A stretch of 64,000 bases of DNA, from contig CP090854.1 of the NCBI GenBank assembly GCA_041879425.1, forward strand, positions 434,001 to 498,000, written 5' to 3'. Positions 7,928 through 17,167 of this stretch are shown one piece after another. Each line of letters begins with the position of its first letter. The first letter of the stretch is position 1. The notes below the pieces were generated by a model. The model saw only the letters and a list, made by a program, of their open reading frames with translations. It was not told where the DNA came from and searched no databases. The DNA comes from Vibrio pomeroyi. Its GTDB lineage: Bacteria > Pseudomonadota > Gammaproteobacteria > Enterobacterales > Vibrionaceae. The translations under genes and the position numbers were made by a program.

Positions 7928-9772
7928 TTACTCGTCTAGGAAGCTACGCAGAGTTTCTGAGCGGCTTGGGTGACGAAGTTTACGCAGTGCTTTTGCTTCG
8001 ATCTGACGGATACGTTCACGAGTTACGTCGAACTGCTTACCAACTTCTTCTAGAGTGTGGTCAGTGTTCATGTCGATACCGAAACGCATACGCAGTACTT
8101 TAGCTTCACGAGGTGTTAGGCCAGCAAGAACGTCTTTCGTTGCACCGCGTAGGCTTGTTGCCGTTGCAGAGTCTAGAGGCAGTTCTAGCGTTGTATCCTC
8201 GATGAAATCACCTAGGTGCGAATCTTCGTCGTCACCGATTGGTGTCTCCATTGAGATTGGCTCTTTAGCGATTTTCAGTACTTTACGGATCTTGTCTTCA
8301 GGCATTTGCATGCGCTCAGCCAACTCTTCCGGAAGTGGTTCACGACCCATCTCTTGTAGCATTTGACGAGAGATACGGTTTAGTTTGTTGATCGTTTCGA
8401 TCATGTGAACCGGAATACGGATAGTACGAGCTTGGTCGGCAATCGAACGAGTGATTGCTTGACGAATCCACCACGTAGCGTATGTAGAGAACTTGTAACC
8501 ACGACGGTATTCAAACTTATCTACGGCTTTCATCAGACCGATGTTACCTTCTTGGATTAGATCCAGGAATTGTAGACCACGGTTTGTGTACTTCTTAGCA
8601 ATCGAGATTACTAGACGTAAGTTCGCTTCAACCATCTCTTTCTTCGCACGACGAGCTTTCGCTTCACCGATAGACATACGACGGCTGATGTCTTTAATGC
8701 TTTGAACAGTAAGAGACGTCTCTTTCTCGATCATATCCAGTTTTTGGATTGAGCGGCGGATATCGTTCTCGTTACGTTTGATCTTTTCTGCGTATGGCTT
8801 GTCAGAAGCAAGAACTTCATCCAACCATGCTTCGCTAGATTCGTTGCCAGTAAATAGAGCAATGAAAGATTTCTTCGGCATTTTGCCGTACTCAACCGTT
8901 TGACGCATGATTAGGCGTTCTTGAGTACGTACACGATCCATAGAGTTACGCAGTTCGTTTACTAGGTAATCAAACTGTTTTGGTGTTAGACGGAACTCTT
9001 TGAACACGTCTTGCATCATAGTCGTTGCAAGCATTGCTTTCGGGCTTTCGTGGCCGTACTCGTTGATCGCTAGTTGACGATTCTGGTAGCTAGTACGAAG
9101 TGCTGTGAACTTCTCAAGAGCAAGCTCAGGATCAATACCTGTATCTTCTTCTTCCTCTTCCTCGTCGTCTTCAGCATCTTCTTTGTCTTCGTCTTCCAGA
9201 TCAGTTTCAGCAAGTTCTGAACCGATGTGAGTTGCCGTTGGCGCAGCAGTGCCATCGTCATCTGGGTCAACAAAGCCATTGATTAGGTCTGTTAAGCGAA
9301 TCTCTTCTGCTTGTACGCGGTCAAACTGTTCCAAGATGTATGGAATAGTGCCTGGGTACTCAGCAACAGAAAGTTGAACCGTATTGATACCATCTTCAAT
9401 ACGTTTCGCAATGTCGATTTCGCCTTCACGAGTCAGTAGTTCAACCGTACCCATTTCACGCATGTACATACGAACTGGGTCAGTAGTACGGCCAATCTCG
9501 CTTTCTACGCTTGAAAGCGCAGCAGCTGCAGCTTCGGCTGCATCTTCATCTATATTGGCATCGTCATCATTAAGTGCTAGATCATCAGCATCAGGTGCAG
9601 TTTCAACTACCTTGATACCCATGTCGTTAATCATTTGAATGATGTCTTCTACCTGTTCAGAATCCACGATTTCTGCAGGTAGGTGGTCGTTTACTTCGGC
9701 GTAGGTCAGATAGCCTTGTTCCTTGCCTTTAATAACAAGTAATTTAAGCTGTGACTGCGGATTTTGATCCAT
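7928..9772 (-). CDS. rpoD: RNA polymerase primary sigma factor (sigma-70)
   Basis: The 614-residue protein carries all sigma-70 regions. Region 1.1 is at the N-terminus ([20 protein letters not shown]). A non-conserved insert with a very acidic run lies at about residues 190-210. Region 2 has [20 protein letters not shown], and the -10-melting helix has [18 protein letters not shown]. Region 4.2 has [20 protein letters not shown]. The tail [15 protein letters not shown] is typical. It is the last gene of rpsU-yqeY-dnaG-rpoD, 99 bp after dnaG, a gap that could hold an internal promoter. Confidence 0.98.
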   Translation of the reverse strand: MDQNPQSQLKLLVIKGKEQGYLTYAEVNDHLPAEIVDSEQVEDIIQMINDMGIKVVETAPDADDLALNDDDANIDEDAAEAAAAALSSVESEIGRTTDPVRMYMREMGTVELLTREGEIDIAKRIEDGINTVQLSVAEYPGTIPYILEQFDRVQAEEIRLTDLINGFVDPDDDGTAAPTATHIGSELAETDLEDEDKEDAEDDEEEEEEDTGIDPELALEKFTALRTSYQNRQLAINEYGHESPKAMLATTMMQDVFKEFRLTPKQFDYLVNELRNSMDRVRTQERLIMRQTVEYGKMPKKSFIALFTGNESSEAWLDEVLASDKPYAEKIKRNENDIRRSIQKLDMIEKETSLTVQSIKDISRRMSIGEAKARRAKKEMVEANLRLVISIAKKYTNRGLQFLDLIQEGNIGLMKAVDKFEYRRGYKFSTYATWWIRQAITRSIADQARTIRIPVHMIETINKLNRISRQMLQEMGREPLPEELAERMQMPEDKIRKVLKIAKEPISMETPIGDDEDSHLGDFIEDTTLELPLDSATATSLRGATKDVLAGLTPREAKVLRMRFGIDMNTDHTLEEVGKQFDVTRERIRQIEAKALRKLRHPSRSETLRSFLDE

Positions 9773-9871
9773 AGATGATATCCAACTTCAGGTCTGGTGA
9801 AGGACGTTGCATTCTCAAATGCAAACCAATTATGTTAACAAATTTATTAAATGCTGACTAATCAAACAGGG

Positions 9872-11623
9872 TTACGCTTTTAGATCTAGCATTAAAGCTA
9901 GTAGCTCCCTTTTTTCTTCGGCTGATAAACCGACGCTTCTTGCTTTGGCCTGCAGGTTTTCAATTTGTTTTTCAACGCACTGGGCAAGTATATTGTCCAA
10001 TGAGTCTAAAAATATGTCTTCTTGATTGTCTTCGTCGAGGGGGATTTCCCAGCTCGCGAGACGAGACAGAAGAGCCTCATGTTTATTGTGTCGCCAATGC
10101 TCTAATAATTGGCCTGTGTTGATATGGGGATGCTCGTGGCATTTATCAAGTACTTCGACGAATAAACTTAGTCCAGGCAACTGTAAGCCTTTGACACTCG
10201 ATAAATCCGGTACCATATCAGCATAGCTCGGATTTTGGATAAGCAAAGCGATAACTTCACGCATTGGAGTGCGCTTCAGCTCTTTATGCGGTTGAGGTGT
10301 AGGGTTCTGTGTATGAACTCGCGCACGTCGCAATTGGTTATCAAATCCAGTCCGCTCATCGAGCAGTTTTTCGAGCAGTTCTTGGAAGTAACTATCAGGA
10401 ATTTTGTTAATCAAGGCGCTAGCGTGTGCACGCAGTGCCGATTTTCCTTCCGTTGTTCCCAAGTTCAACTTGTGTATTTCAATCAGGTTATCGAACAAAT
10501 AAGTCGAAAGCGGCGTCGCATTATGAACAAGCTGTTCGAAAGCGGCTTTGCCGTGTTCTCTTATATAGCTATCTGGGTCTTCACCGTCTGGTAAGAATAG
10601 AAACTTGAGCGTGTTCCCTGTTTTCAGGTACTCAAGGGCATTTTCCAGTGCACGCCACGCGGCTTCTTTACCTGCTCGGTCACCATCGTAACAACAAACC
10701 ACAGTGCTGGTTTGGCGGAACAACATTTGAATGTGGTCGCCAGTTGTTGAGGTGCCTAGTGATGCCACTGAGTAATCGACACCGTATTGCGCAAGTGCTA
10801 CGACATCCATGTAACCTTCAACCACAAGTACTTGTGGCGGTTCACGGTAGGCTTGCAACACTTCATAAAGGCCGTAAAGCTCTTTACCTTTATGGAAGAT
10901 AGGCGTTTCCGGTGAGTTCAGATATTTTGGCGTGCCATCTTCTAATACTCGGCCACCAAAACCAATCACACGGCCGCGACGATCGCGAATCGGGAACATC
11001 ACGCGCCCACGGAATCGGTCGTATCGGTTGCCTTTATCGTTCTCTATTAACATGCCGCCAGTCACGAGCATGTCTTGGGCTTCTTTCTGTTGGCCAAAGT
11101 TCTTACGAACCAAGTCCCACTCATCCGCCACATAACCAATGCCAAACTTCTGGACGATTTCGCCAGACAGGCCGCGATTCTTTAGGTATTCAATCGCTGG
11201 TTTATTGGCTGATATTTTCAGCTGCGAGCGATAGAACTGGCTGATGCCGCCCATCAGATCATAGAGGTTACGTTTTTGTTCGCTGTTGGCTCTAGGTGTT
11301 GTTGATATCTCGCCGCTGCGTTGTTCTCTAGGAACATCGAGCCCTAAGTAAGAAGCCAGTTCTTCAATAGCTTCAACAAAATCGAGACGTTCGAACTCCA
11401 TAATGAAGTCGATAGCATTACCGTGTACGCCACAACCAAAGCAGTGATAAAACTGTTTTTCTTGGCTTACGCTAAAAGAAGGGGTCTTTTCGTTGTGGAA
11501 TGGGCAACAAGCACCATAGTTTTTGCCTTTTTTCTTAAGTTTCACGCGTGCGTCCACAATGTCGACAATGTCGAGACGCGCTAGGAGATCATCGATGAAA
11601 CTACGCGGGATGTGTCCTGCCAT
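9872..11623 (-). CDS. dnaG: DNA primase
   Basis: DnaG makes RNA primers at the replication fork. The 583-residue protein has the N-terminal zinc-binding fold (CPFHNEKTPSFSV with the later FHCFGCG-type cysteines, about 40-65). The central RNA polymerase/Toprim domain includes RFRGRVMFPIRDRRGRVIGF, LVVEGYMDVVAL and CCYDGDRAGKEAAWRA. A C-terminal DnaB-binding helical domain follows. The length matches E. coli (581). It sits between yqeY (upstream) and rpoD (downstream) in the macromolecular synthesis operon. Confidence 0.98.
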   Translation of the reverse strand: MAGHIPRSFIDDLLARLDIVDIVDARVKLKKKGKNYGACCPFHNEKTPSFSVSQEKQFYHCFGCGVHGNAIDFIMEFERLDFVEAIEELASYLGLDVPREQRSGEISTTPRANSEQKRNLYDLMGGISQFYRSQLKISANKPAIEYLKNRGLSGEIVQKFGIGYVADEWDLVRKNFGQQKEAQDMLVTGGMLIENDKGNRYDRFRGRVMFPIRDRRGRVIGFGGRVLEDGTPKYLNSPETPIFHKGKELYGLYEVLQAYREPPQVLVVEGYMDVVALAQYGVDYSVASLGTSTTGDHIQMLFRQTSTVVCCYDGDRAGKEAAWRALENALEYLKTGNTLKFLFLPDGEDPDSYIREHGKAAFEQLVHNATPLSTYLFDNLIEIHKLNLGTTEGKSALRAHASALINKIPDSYFQELLEKLLDERTGFDNQLRRARVHTQNPTPQPHKELKRTPMREVIALLIQNPSYADMVPDLSSVKGLQLPGLSLFVEVLDKCHEHPHINTGQLLEHWRHNKHEALLSRLASWEIPLDEDNQEDIFLDSLDNILAQCVEKQIENLQAKARSVGLSAEEKRELLALMLDLKA

Positions 11624-11690
11624 AAAACCTTAGAAAAATGCACTAACTGAGAATGTGGATAATAATAGTTTGAATAGGTTACAGATACAA

Positions 11691-11727
11691 ACAAGCCGTG
11701 CGTTCCGAAGGATTGCACGGCTTGTTG
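11691..11727 (-). terminator. Hairpin between yqeY and dnaG
   Basis: CAAGCCGTGC (about 11692-11701) and GCACGGCTTG (11715-11724) form a perfect 10-bp stem with a 13-base loop. The minus-strand sequence after it is TTTGTATC, a weak T-run. It lies inside the operon, where a partial terminator or processing site would set the ratio of rpsU to dnaG and rpoD, as the E. coli operon does with its own attenuator. Confidence 0.6.
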
Positions 11728-11742
11728 CAATTTGATTTGGGA

Positions 11743-12186
11743 TTAAGCGAGTTTAGAACGAACTAAACCACTAACTTTACCCATATCTGCACGCCCTTGA
11801 ATTTGTGGTTTCAAGATAGCCATTACTTTACCCATGTCTTGCATGCCCGCAGGTTGAGCTTCGGCAATTACGCTATCAAGTAGTGCAATAACTTCTTCAT
11901 CAGTTAGCGGTTGAGGCATAAAGCCTTCAAGTACAGCAATTTCTGCTTTTTCCACGTCAGCAAGATCTTGACGATTTGCCGATTCATATTGAGCAACAGA
12001 ATCGCGACGTTGCTTAACCATTTTAACTAATACAGCAAGAATGTCGTCGTCGTTCAGAGTGATCCGTTCGTCAACTTCACGTTGCTTAATTGCTGAAAGA
12101 GCTAAGCGGATAGTGCCAAGGCGCGGTTTGTCCTTGGCTTTCATCGCTAATTTTTGCTCTTCTTTGAGTTGTTCAATAAGAGCCAT
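11743..12186 (-). CDS. yqeY: GatB/YqeY domain-containing protein
   Basis: A 147-residue protein made of one YqeY domain (MALIEQLKEEQKLAMKAKDK, ITLNDDDILAVLVKMVKQRR, GMQDMGKVMAILKPQIQGRADM). This domain is related to the C-terminal part of the GatB amidotransferase subunit that contacts tRNA. The free-standing form has no settled role, although tRNA-linked functions are suggested. It starts 25 bp after the rpsU stop and so is co-transcribed with it. In E. coli dnaG follows rpsU directly. Confidence 0.92.
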   Translation of the reverse strand: MALIEQLKEEQKLAMKAKDKPRLGTIRLALSAIKQREVDERITLNDDDILAVLVKMVKQRRDSVAQYESANRQDLADVEKAEIAVLEGFMPQPLTDEEVIALLDSVIAEAQPAGMQDMGKVMAILKPQIQGRADMGKVSGLVRSKLA

Positions 12187-12211
12187 AACTCAGTCCTTAT
12201 GGATTAAGTTA

Positions 12212-12427
12212 TTAGTACAGGCGAACGCGACGTGCGTTTTCGCGAGCTAGCTTCTTAGCGTGACGCTTTTGAGCTGCTGCTTTAGCGCGTTTGCGAACTG
12301 TAGTTGGCTTTTCGTAATGCTCGCGACGGCGAACTTCAGAAAGGATACCTGCTTTTTCACAAGAGCGCTTGAAACGACGTAGTGCAACGTCGAACGGTTC
12401 GTTTTCACGTACTTTAACTATTGGCAT
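12212..12427 (-). CDS. rpsU: 30S ribosomal protein S21
   Basis: The 71-residue basic protein [20 protein letters not shown] ending ARRVRLY is near identical to E. coli S21 and has the same length. S21 sits near the 3' end of 16S rRNA and helps the initiation interaction with the Shine-Dalgarno. It is the first gene of the operon that continues with yqeY, dnaG and rpoD. The operon promoter must lie in the 258-bp gap shared with divergent tsaD. I could not find a clear LexA box like the one in E. coli. Confidence 0.98.
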   Translation of the reverse strand: MPIVKVRENEPFDVALRRFKRSCEKAGILSEVRRREHYEKPTTVRKRAKAAAQKRHAKKLARENARRVRLY

Positions 12428-12685
12428 ATGCCTTTCACCTCAGGGGTTATTCATTATCGCTGGCTACTCAGTACCAAATCAGAGAAGTTACCCATCGAGC
12501 TAACTCTCTATTCGCGTTTGGCCATTAACCAGCTTGATCAAAAATGGTGCGGAATTTTAATCCGATCACAGTAGCTTTGTAAAGCACTTTGTCGATTATA
12601 GTCTGTACAATATTTGTTTGAAGAGCTTAGGCAGGGTAATATTGCGCTAATTTCCCATTTTAGACGAAAGCGTGCCGAGAAAATT

Positions 12686-13702
12686 ATGCGCATTATTGGT
12701 ATTGAAACCTCTTGTGATGAAACAGGAATCGCAATTTATGATGATGAGCAGGGGCTGCTTTCTCATCAATTATATAGCCAAGTAAAACTGCACGCTGATT
12801 ACGGTGGTGTGGTACCTGAGCTGGCATCACGTGATCACGTGAAGAAAACAATTCCGCTAATCAAAGCGGCTCTTAAAGAGGCAAACCTAACCTCTAAAAA
12901 CATCGATGGCGTCGCTTACACGGCTGGCCCAGGTTTGGTTGGCGCACTGCTTGTTGGTGCAACGATTGGTCGCAGTATTGCTTATGCTTGGGGCGTACCC
13001 GCTGTACCCGTTCACCACATGGAAGGTCACCTACTAGCGCCAATGCTAGAAGATAACCCACCGCCGTTCCCATTTGTGGCTCTGCTGGTTTCTGGCGGTC
13101 ACACTATGATGGTCGAAGTGAAGGGGATTGGTGAATACAAGATCCTTGGCGAATCGATTGATGATGCGGCGGGTGAAGCGTTTGATAAAACGGCTAAGCT
13201 GATGGGCTTAGATTACCCAGGTGGCCCGTTGCTTTCTCGATTAGCAGAGAAAGGCACGCCAGGTCGCTTTAAGTTCCCTCGTCCTATGACTGATCGCCCT
13301 GGCCTAGATATGAGCTTCTCTGGTCTAAAAACATTTGCAGCGAATACGATTCGTGACAATGACAACGATGATCAAACTCGCGCGGACATTGCTTACGCAT
13401 TCCAAGAAGCGGTTTGTGGCACCTTGGTAATCAAGTGTAAGCGTGCCTTGGAACAGACAGGCATGAAACGTATAGTGATTGCTGGTGGCGTAAGTGCAAA
13501 CAAGCAACTGCGTGTTGAGCTTGAAGCGCTTGCTAAGAAAATTGGTGGTGAGGTGTACTACCCACGCACTGAGTTCTGTACTGATAACGGTGCAATGATC
13601 GCTTATGCAGGTATGCAGCGCCTGAAAAATGGCGAGACTGCAGACCTTTCAGTTCAAGCAACACCACGTTGGCCGATTGACCAATTAGAGCCAATTGCTT
13701 AA
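12686..13702 (+). CDS. tsaD: tRNA N6-adenosine threonylcarbamoyltransferase
   Basis: TsaD moves the threonylcarbamoyl group to A37 of ANN-decoding tRNAs (t6A), working with TsaB, TsaC and TsaE. The 338-residue protein starts [20 protein letters not shown], as in the family. The metal-binding motif [10 protein letters not shown] and the ASKHA nucleotide-fold segments [11 protein letters not shown] and [12 protein letters not shown] are present. The frame is open further upstream from a TTG (12614), but the added residues match nothing in the family, so the ATG at 12686 (GAGAA upstream) is used. Divergent from rpsU, as in E. coli. Confidence 0.97.
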   Translation: MRIIGIETSCDETGIAIYDDEQGLLSHQLYSQVKLHADYGGVVPELASRDHVKKTIPLIKAALKEANLTSKNIDGVAYTAGPGLVGALLVGATIGRSIAYAWGVPAVPVHHMEGHLLAPMLEDNPPPFPFVALLVSGGHTMMVEVKGIGEYKILGESIDDAAGEAFDKTAKLMGLDYPGGPLLSRLAEKGTPGRFKFPRPMTDRPGLDMSFSGLKTFAANTIRDNDNDDQTRADIAYAFQEAVCGTLVIKCKRALEQTGMKRIVIAGGVSANKQLRVELEALAKKIGGEVYYPRTEFCTDNGAMIAYAGMQRLKNGETADLSVQATPRWPIDQLEPIA

Positions 13703-13721
13703 TACATCAAGATGTTTCGAT

Positions 13722-13749
13722 AAACGGTCGCCTAGTGCGGCCGTTTTTA
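13722..13749 (+). terminator. Terminator of tsaD
   Basis: AAACGGTCGC (13722-13731) pairs with GCGGCCGTTT (13737-13746), with one T-G pair, followed by T residues. It lies 20 bases after the stop. Confidence 0.8.
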
Positions 13750-13808
13750 TATCCTAGCTTACCGACTATATGTCGATAAATTATTGCTGATAGAGATTAG
13801 GGAAGAAG

Positions 13809-14624
13809 ATGAACAAGTTCACTGTAGATAATCAATCGATGGCGTACCTAGATGAAGGTGAGGGCCCGGTTGTTGTATTGGGTCACAGCTACCTTTGGGA
13901 TAGCGCAATGTGGAAGCCACAAATTGAGGAGTTGAAAGCTCAGTACCGTTGTATTGTGCCTGAGCTTTGGTCTCACGGTGAATCTGAAGCGGCACCGGGT
14001 GCAATGCGTAACCTGAAAGATTATGCTCAACATGTTTTGGCACTGCTTGATCACCTAAACATCGATAAGTTTTCAGTAGTTGGTTTATCGGTTGGCGGCA
14101 TGTGGGGAACAGAGCTTGCCGAGTTAGCACCAGCGCGAATTCAGTCATTGGTATTAATGGATACCTTTGTGGGTCTAGAACCAGAAGTTGCGCACGCTAA
14201 ATACTTCAACATGTTAGACACCATCACTCAAACTAAGATGGTTCCTCAACCGATTGTTGAAGCAGTGGTGCCACTGTTCTTCGCAAACGATGCTCAAACC
14301 AACACGCCAGATTTGGTAGAAGGTTTTACTCAGCAGTTATCAGAACTTCAGGGTGATAAAGCGGAAGAAGTGGCGCGCATCGGTAGAATGGTCTTTGGGC
14401 GTCGTGACATGATCGAATCAGTAGAGAACTTCGCGCTACCTGTGTTGGTTGCGGTAGGTCAAGAAGATAAGCCACGCCCAGTGCTTGAATCTTACCTAAT
14501 GCACGATTGCATTACAGGGAGTGAGTTAGTGGTAATTCCTGGCGCAGGTCATATTAGTTCGCTAGAACAGCCAGAGTTTGTGAATACGATGCTGAAAGGC
14601 TTTTTAGACAAGCATCTGCTGTAG
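13809..14624 (+). CDS. Alpha/beta hydrolase
   Basis: The 271-residue cytosolic protein has the alpha/beta hydrolase fold. It shows an oxyanion segment VVLGHSYLWDS, the nucleophile elbow GLSVGGMWG (Ser about 95), a candidate acid in VAVGQEDKPRP, and the catalytic His in IPGAGHISSLEQP near the C-terminus. The substrate cannot be told from sequence; esterase, lactonase or peptidase-type activities all occur in this group. The Shine-Dalgarno GGGAAG is close to the ATG. It is a lone gene between tsaD and plsY, a position where E. coli has no such gene. Confidence 0.88.
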   Translation: MNKFTVDNQSMAYLDEGEGPVVVLGHSYLWDSAMWKPQIEELKAQYRCIVPELWSHGESEAAPGAMRNLKDYAQHVLALLDHLNIDKFSVVGLSVGGMWGTELAELAPARIQSLVLMDTFVGLEPEVAHAKYFNMLDTITQTKMVPQPIVEAVVPLFFANDAQTNTPDLVEGFTQQLSELQGDKAEEVARIGRMVFGRRDMIESVENFALPVLVAVGQEDKPRPVLESYLMHDCITGSELVVIPGAGHISSLEQPEFVNTMLKGFLDKHLL

Positions 14625-14645
14625 TACTAACGGCAACTAAAATTT

Positions 14646-14698
14646 ATCGGCTGAAATCTTTATATTCGAAGGATATATAAGGTTAAGCCGATTTTTTT
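14646..14698 (+). terminator. Terminator of the hydrolase gene, overlapping the end of plsY
   Basis: ATCGGCT (14646-14652) pairs with AGCCGAT (14686-14692), with extra AT pairing inside (CTTTATAT against ATATATAAGG) and eight T residues after. The T-run and right arm lie in the last codons of the convergent plsY gene (Lys-Lys-Ser-Ala end). Confidence 0.55.
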
Positions 14699-15279
14699 TG
14701 TCCGAGTTTTGGCTCGCTGCCATCAAGTAGGCGGCGGATATTCTGGTGGTGACGTAGCACGATTAAGCAGCACAACATGGCCACGGGCAGTGTGTATTGC
14801 GGTTTGACTAACCAAGCGTAGAAAGGTGCAAGTAGTACGGTGACCAGTGCCGCTAAAGAAGAGTAACGAAACAAAAACGCGACCACTAACCATGTCGCCA
14901 TGATCATTCCCGTTAGATCGAATCCTATTGGGGCGATAGCGCCAAGTGCCGTTGCGACGCCTTTACCACCTTTAAAGTGGAAGAAGATCGGATACATATG
15001 GCCAAGGCAGGCTGCAATAGCGACAACGCCTAAAATGATTGGGTCGATCTTGAGGTAGTAACCAAGCCATACAGGGATGGTGCCTTTGAGCATGTCGCAA
15101 AGCAGTACTGATGCCGCAGCACCTTTACCGCCGACACGTAACACGTTGGTTGCTCCGGGATTATTCGAACCCACCGTTCTTGGGTCAGGGAGCCTCAAAA
15201 CTCGGCATATCAAGACCGCACTAGAGATTGAACCTAGTAAGTAGGCAGCAATGATCATGATAAGTGCCAATGGGGTCAT
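14683..15279 (-). CDS. plsY: Glycerol-3-phosphate acyltransferase PlsY
   Basis: PlsY acylates glycerol-3-phosphate from acyl-phosphate, the first step of phospholipid synthesis with PlsX. The 198-residue inner-membrane protein has about five membrane segments. The three conserved motifs are visible: [39 protein letters not shown], and [15 protein letters not shown] near the end. It is divergent from folB, as in E. coli (ygiH/folB). Confidence 0.96.
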   Translation of the reverse strand: MTPLALIMIIAAYLLGSISSAVLICRVLRLPDPRTVGSNNPGATNVLRVGGKGAAASVLLCDMLKGTIPVWLGYYLKIDPIILGVVAIAACLGHMYPIFFHFKGGKGVATALGAIAPIGFDLTGMIMATWLVVAFLFRYSSLAALVTVLLAPFYAWLVKPQYTLPVAMLCCLIVLRHHQNIRRLLDGSEPKLGQKKSA

Positions 15280-15417
15280 GTCTGTCCTTAAACGGTTATA
15301 AGCCTAACGATGGGAAAATAATGCTCAATCCAAGAGTAATTGATATCATATCTCGAATTACGCAAATAATACGTTTTTTTCCCCAATATGGGTATCCGAC
15401 CTCTAAAAGGACAAGTC

Positions 15418-15777
15418 ATGGCACTGGATAAAGTTTTCATTGAGCAGCTAGAAGTAATTACAACGATCGGTGTTTACGATTGGGAACAAGAGATCAAACA
15501 AAAACTGGTGCTTGATATTGAAATGGCTCATGACAACTGCCCAGCGGGCAAGAGTGATGATGTTGTTGATGCTTTGGATTACTCAACAGTGAGTACCGCT
15601 GTGCTTGACCATATTGCTAACGGTCGCTTCCTATTGGTTGAGCGTGTGGCAGAAGAAGTCGCTGAGTTAATCATGACTCAATTCTCTGTGCCTTGGATTA
15701 AGATCCGCCTAGCGAAGCCGGGTGCCGTTCCACAAGCAAAAGCTGTTGGCGTGATCATCGAACGAGGTCAAGCATGA
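15418..15777 (+). CDS. folB: Dihydroneopterin aldolase
   Basis: FolB cleaves 7,8-dihydroneopterin to 6-hydroxymethyl-dihydropterin in folate synthesis. The 119-residue protein begins MALDKVFIEQLEVITTIGVY. The family features are visible: VYDWEQEIKQKLVLDIEM, the DALDYSTVS segment and the active-site Lys in IRLAKPGAVPQAKAVGV. An in-frame start 30 bases upstream has no Shine-Dalgarno, while AAAAGG precedes the ATG at 15418. Its stop overlaps the folK start by four bases (ATGA), so the two are translationally coupled. Confidence 0.96.
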   Translation: MALDKVFIEQLEVITTIGVYDWEQEIKQKLVLDIEMAHDNCPAGKSDDVVDALDYSTVSTAVLDHIANGRFLLVERVAEEVAELIMTQFSVPWIKIRLAKPGAVPQAKAVGVIIERGQA

Positions 15778-16256
15778 CAGTAGTCTATGTTGGTGTTGGC
15801 ACGAACATAGAGCGCGACAAGCATGCAAGGGTGGCATGGACAGAGCTTCAATCGTTAGGGATTAACCTTAAATGCTCTAAAATCTATCACTGTGAGCCTG
15901 TGGGGTTTAATAGCCACCCGTTTTATAACTTTGTGATAGAGCTCGACACATCACTTTCATTGACTGAATTTTCACAGCAACTTCGTAAAATTGAGTTTAA
16001 ATGGGGTCGCTCTCAAGATGCGCACAAACTTCAAGATCGAAAGCTCGATCTTGATATTGTGCTGTTTGGAGACGTGGTGTCTGAGCGCGAGCCAGAATTA
16101 CCACGAAGTGATATCTATAAATATCCTTTTGTAACACAACCACTTTATGATCTCTGTCCTGCGAGAGTGATCCCGCAAGACGGACGAACCGTCAGTGAAA
16201 TATGGCAGAAGATGCAGCAATTAGACTCGCTCTCTGTTGTAGATATAAAACTATAA
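15774..16256 (+). CDS. folK: 6-hydroxymethyl-7,8-dihydropterin pyrophosphokinase
   Basis: FolK transfers pyrophosphate from ATP to the FolB product. The 160-residue length fits. The HPPK pattern is visible: VGVGTNIERDKHARVAW at the N-terminus, FNSHPFYNFVIELDTSLS, and the signature LQDRKLDLDIVLFGD with the two Asp residues that bind magnesium. It overlaps folB by four bases. In many gammaproteobacteria folK lies beside pcnB, so this copy may be a second folK. This cannot be decided from the window. Confidence 0.93.
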   Translation: MTVVYVGVGTNIERDKHARVAWTELQSLGINLKCSKIYHCEPVGFNSHPFYNFVIELDTSLSLTEFSQQLRKIEFKWGRSQDAHKLQDRKLDLDIVLFGDVVSEREPELPRSDIYKYPFVTQPLYDLCPARVIPQDGRTVSEIWQKMQQLDSLSVVDIKL

Positions 16257-16271
16257 TTTTTAAGGTAAGTA

Positions 16272-17075
16272 ATGAGTTATTTTGAAGCGTTTATATTGGC
16301 GTTGGTGCAAGGCTTTACTGAGTTTTTACCTATTTCCAGTTCTGCACACTTAATCCTCCCTTCTGCTGTTTTAGGCTGGGAAGATCAAGGTTTGGCTTTT
16401 GATGTCGCGGTCCATGTTGGTACTTTGGCTGCTGTGGTTATCTATTTCCGTAAAGAAGTGGTGTCTCTTTTGAGTGCTTTCTTTGGTTCGGTATTTAAGG
16501 GCGATCGCAGCAAAGAAGCGAAGCTGGCGTGGATGATCATTCTCGCGACGATTCCTGCATGTATCTTTGGTCTGCTAATGAAAGACATTGTTGAGCTTTA
16601 CCTGCGCAGTGCGTGGGTGATTGCGACAACCACTATCGTCTTTGGTTTGCTTTTATGGTGGGTGGACAAGAATTCAAGCCTACGTGATGACGAATACCAA
16701 GCGGGTTGGAAAAAAGCCTTGTTCATTGGTCTTGCTCAAGCAATGGCGATCATTCCGGGTACATCTCGTTCTGGCGCAACCATTACTGCAGCGCTTTACC
16801 TTGGCTTTACTCGTGAAGCGGCAGCTCGATTCTCTTTCTTAATGTCTATCCCAATCATCACTTTGGCTGGTGGCTATTTAGGTCTTAAGTTGGTGACAAG
16901 CGGTGACCCAATCCATGTTGGCACTCTGCTAACGGGCGTTGCGGTGTCTTTCATCAGTGCTTATATCTGTATTCACTTCTTCTTGAAGCTTATCTCTCGT
17001 ATGGGCATGACACCATTTGTTATCTACCGCCTCATTCTAGGTTGTGGTCTGTTTGCTTTCTTGATGATGCAGTAA
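16272..17075 (+). CDS. uppP: Undecaprenyl-diphosphatase UppP (BacA)
   Basis: UppP recycles the undecaprenyl lipid carrier by removing a phosphate from undecaprenyl pyrophosphate, needed for peptidoglycan and O-antigen. The 267-residue protein has about eight membrane segments and both catalytic motifs: [20 protein letters not shown] and [18 protein letters not shown]. Its start follows folK by 15 bases, so it belongs to folB-folK-uppP, and a strong terminator ends the unit. Confidence 0.97.
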   Translation: MSYFEAFILALVQGFTEFLPISSSAHLILPSAVLGWEDQGLAFDVAVHVGTLAAVVIYFRKEVVSLLSAFFGSVFKGDRSKEAKLAWMIILATIPACIFGLLMKDIVELYLRSAWVIATTTIVFGLLLWWVDKNSSLRDDEYQAGWKKALFIGLAQAMAIIPGTSRSGATITAALYLGFTREAAARFSFLMSIPIITLAGGYLGLKLVTSGDPIHVGTLLTGVAVSFISAYICIHFFLKLISRMGMTPFVIYRLILGCGLFAFLMMQ

Positions 17076-17112
17076 CAGGCGCTGATAACAGTCTCGTCGT
17101 AAAGATTGAAAC

Positions 17113-17140
17113 AAAAAGCCCGCTTAATCGCGGGCTTTTT
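17113..17140. terminator. Bidirectional terminator between uppP and cca
   Basis: AAAAAGCCCGC (17113-17123) pairs perfectly with GCGGGCTTTTT (17130-17140). The convergent genes uppP and cca both end close by. Confidence 0.9.
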
Positions 17141-17167
17141 CATGCGTGTTTATCAGCGCACTGAAGA

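Noticed and set aside
9070..9279. Minus-strand frame with a Lys-rich run inside rpoD
   Set aside because: It is the shifted frame of the acidic insert of sigma-70 (GAA/GAC codon run) and has no independent support.
12428..12685. LexA box controlling rpsU-dnaG-rpoD as in E. coli
   Set aside because: A CTGTACAATATTTG stretch near 12602 has only one CTGT half and lacks the matching ACAG at the right spacing.
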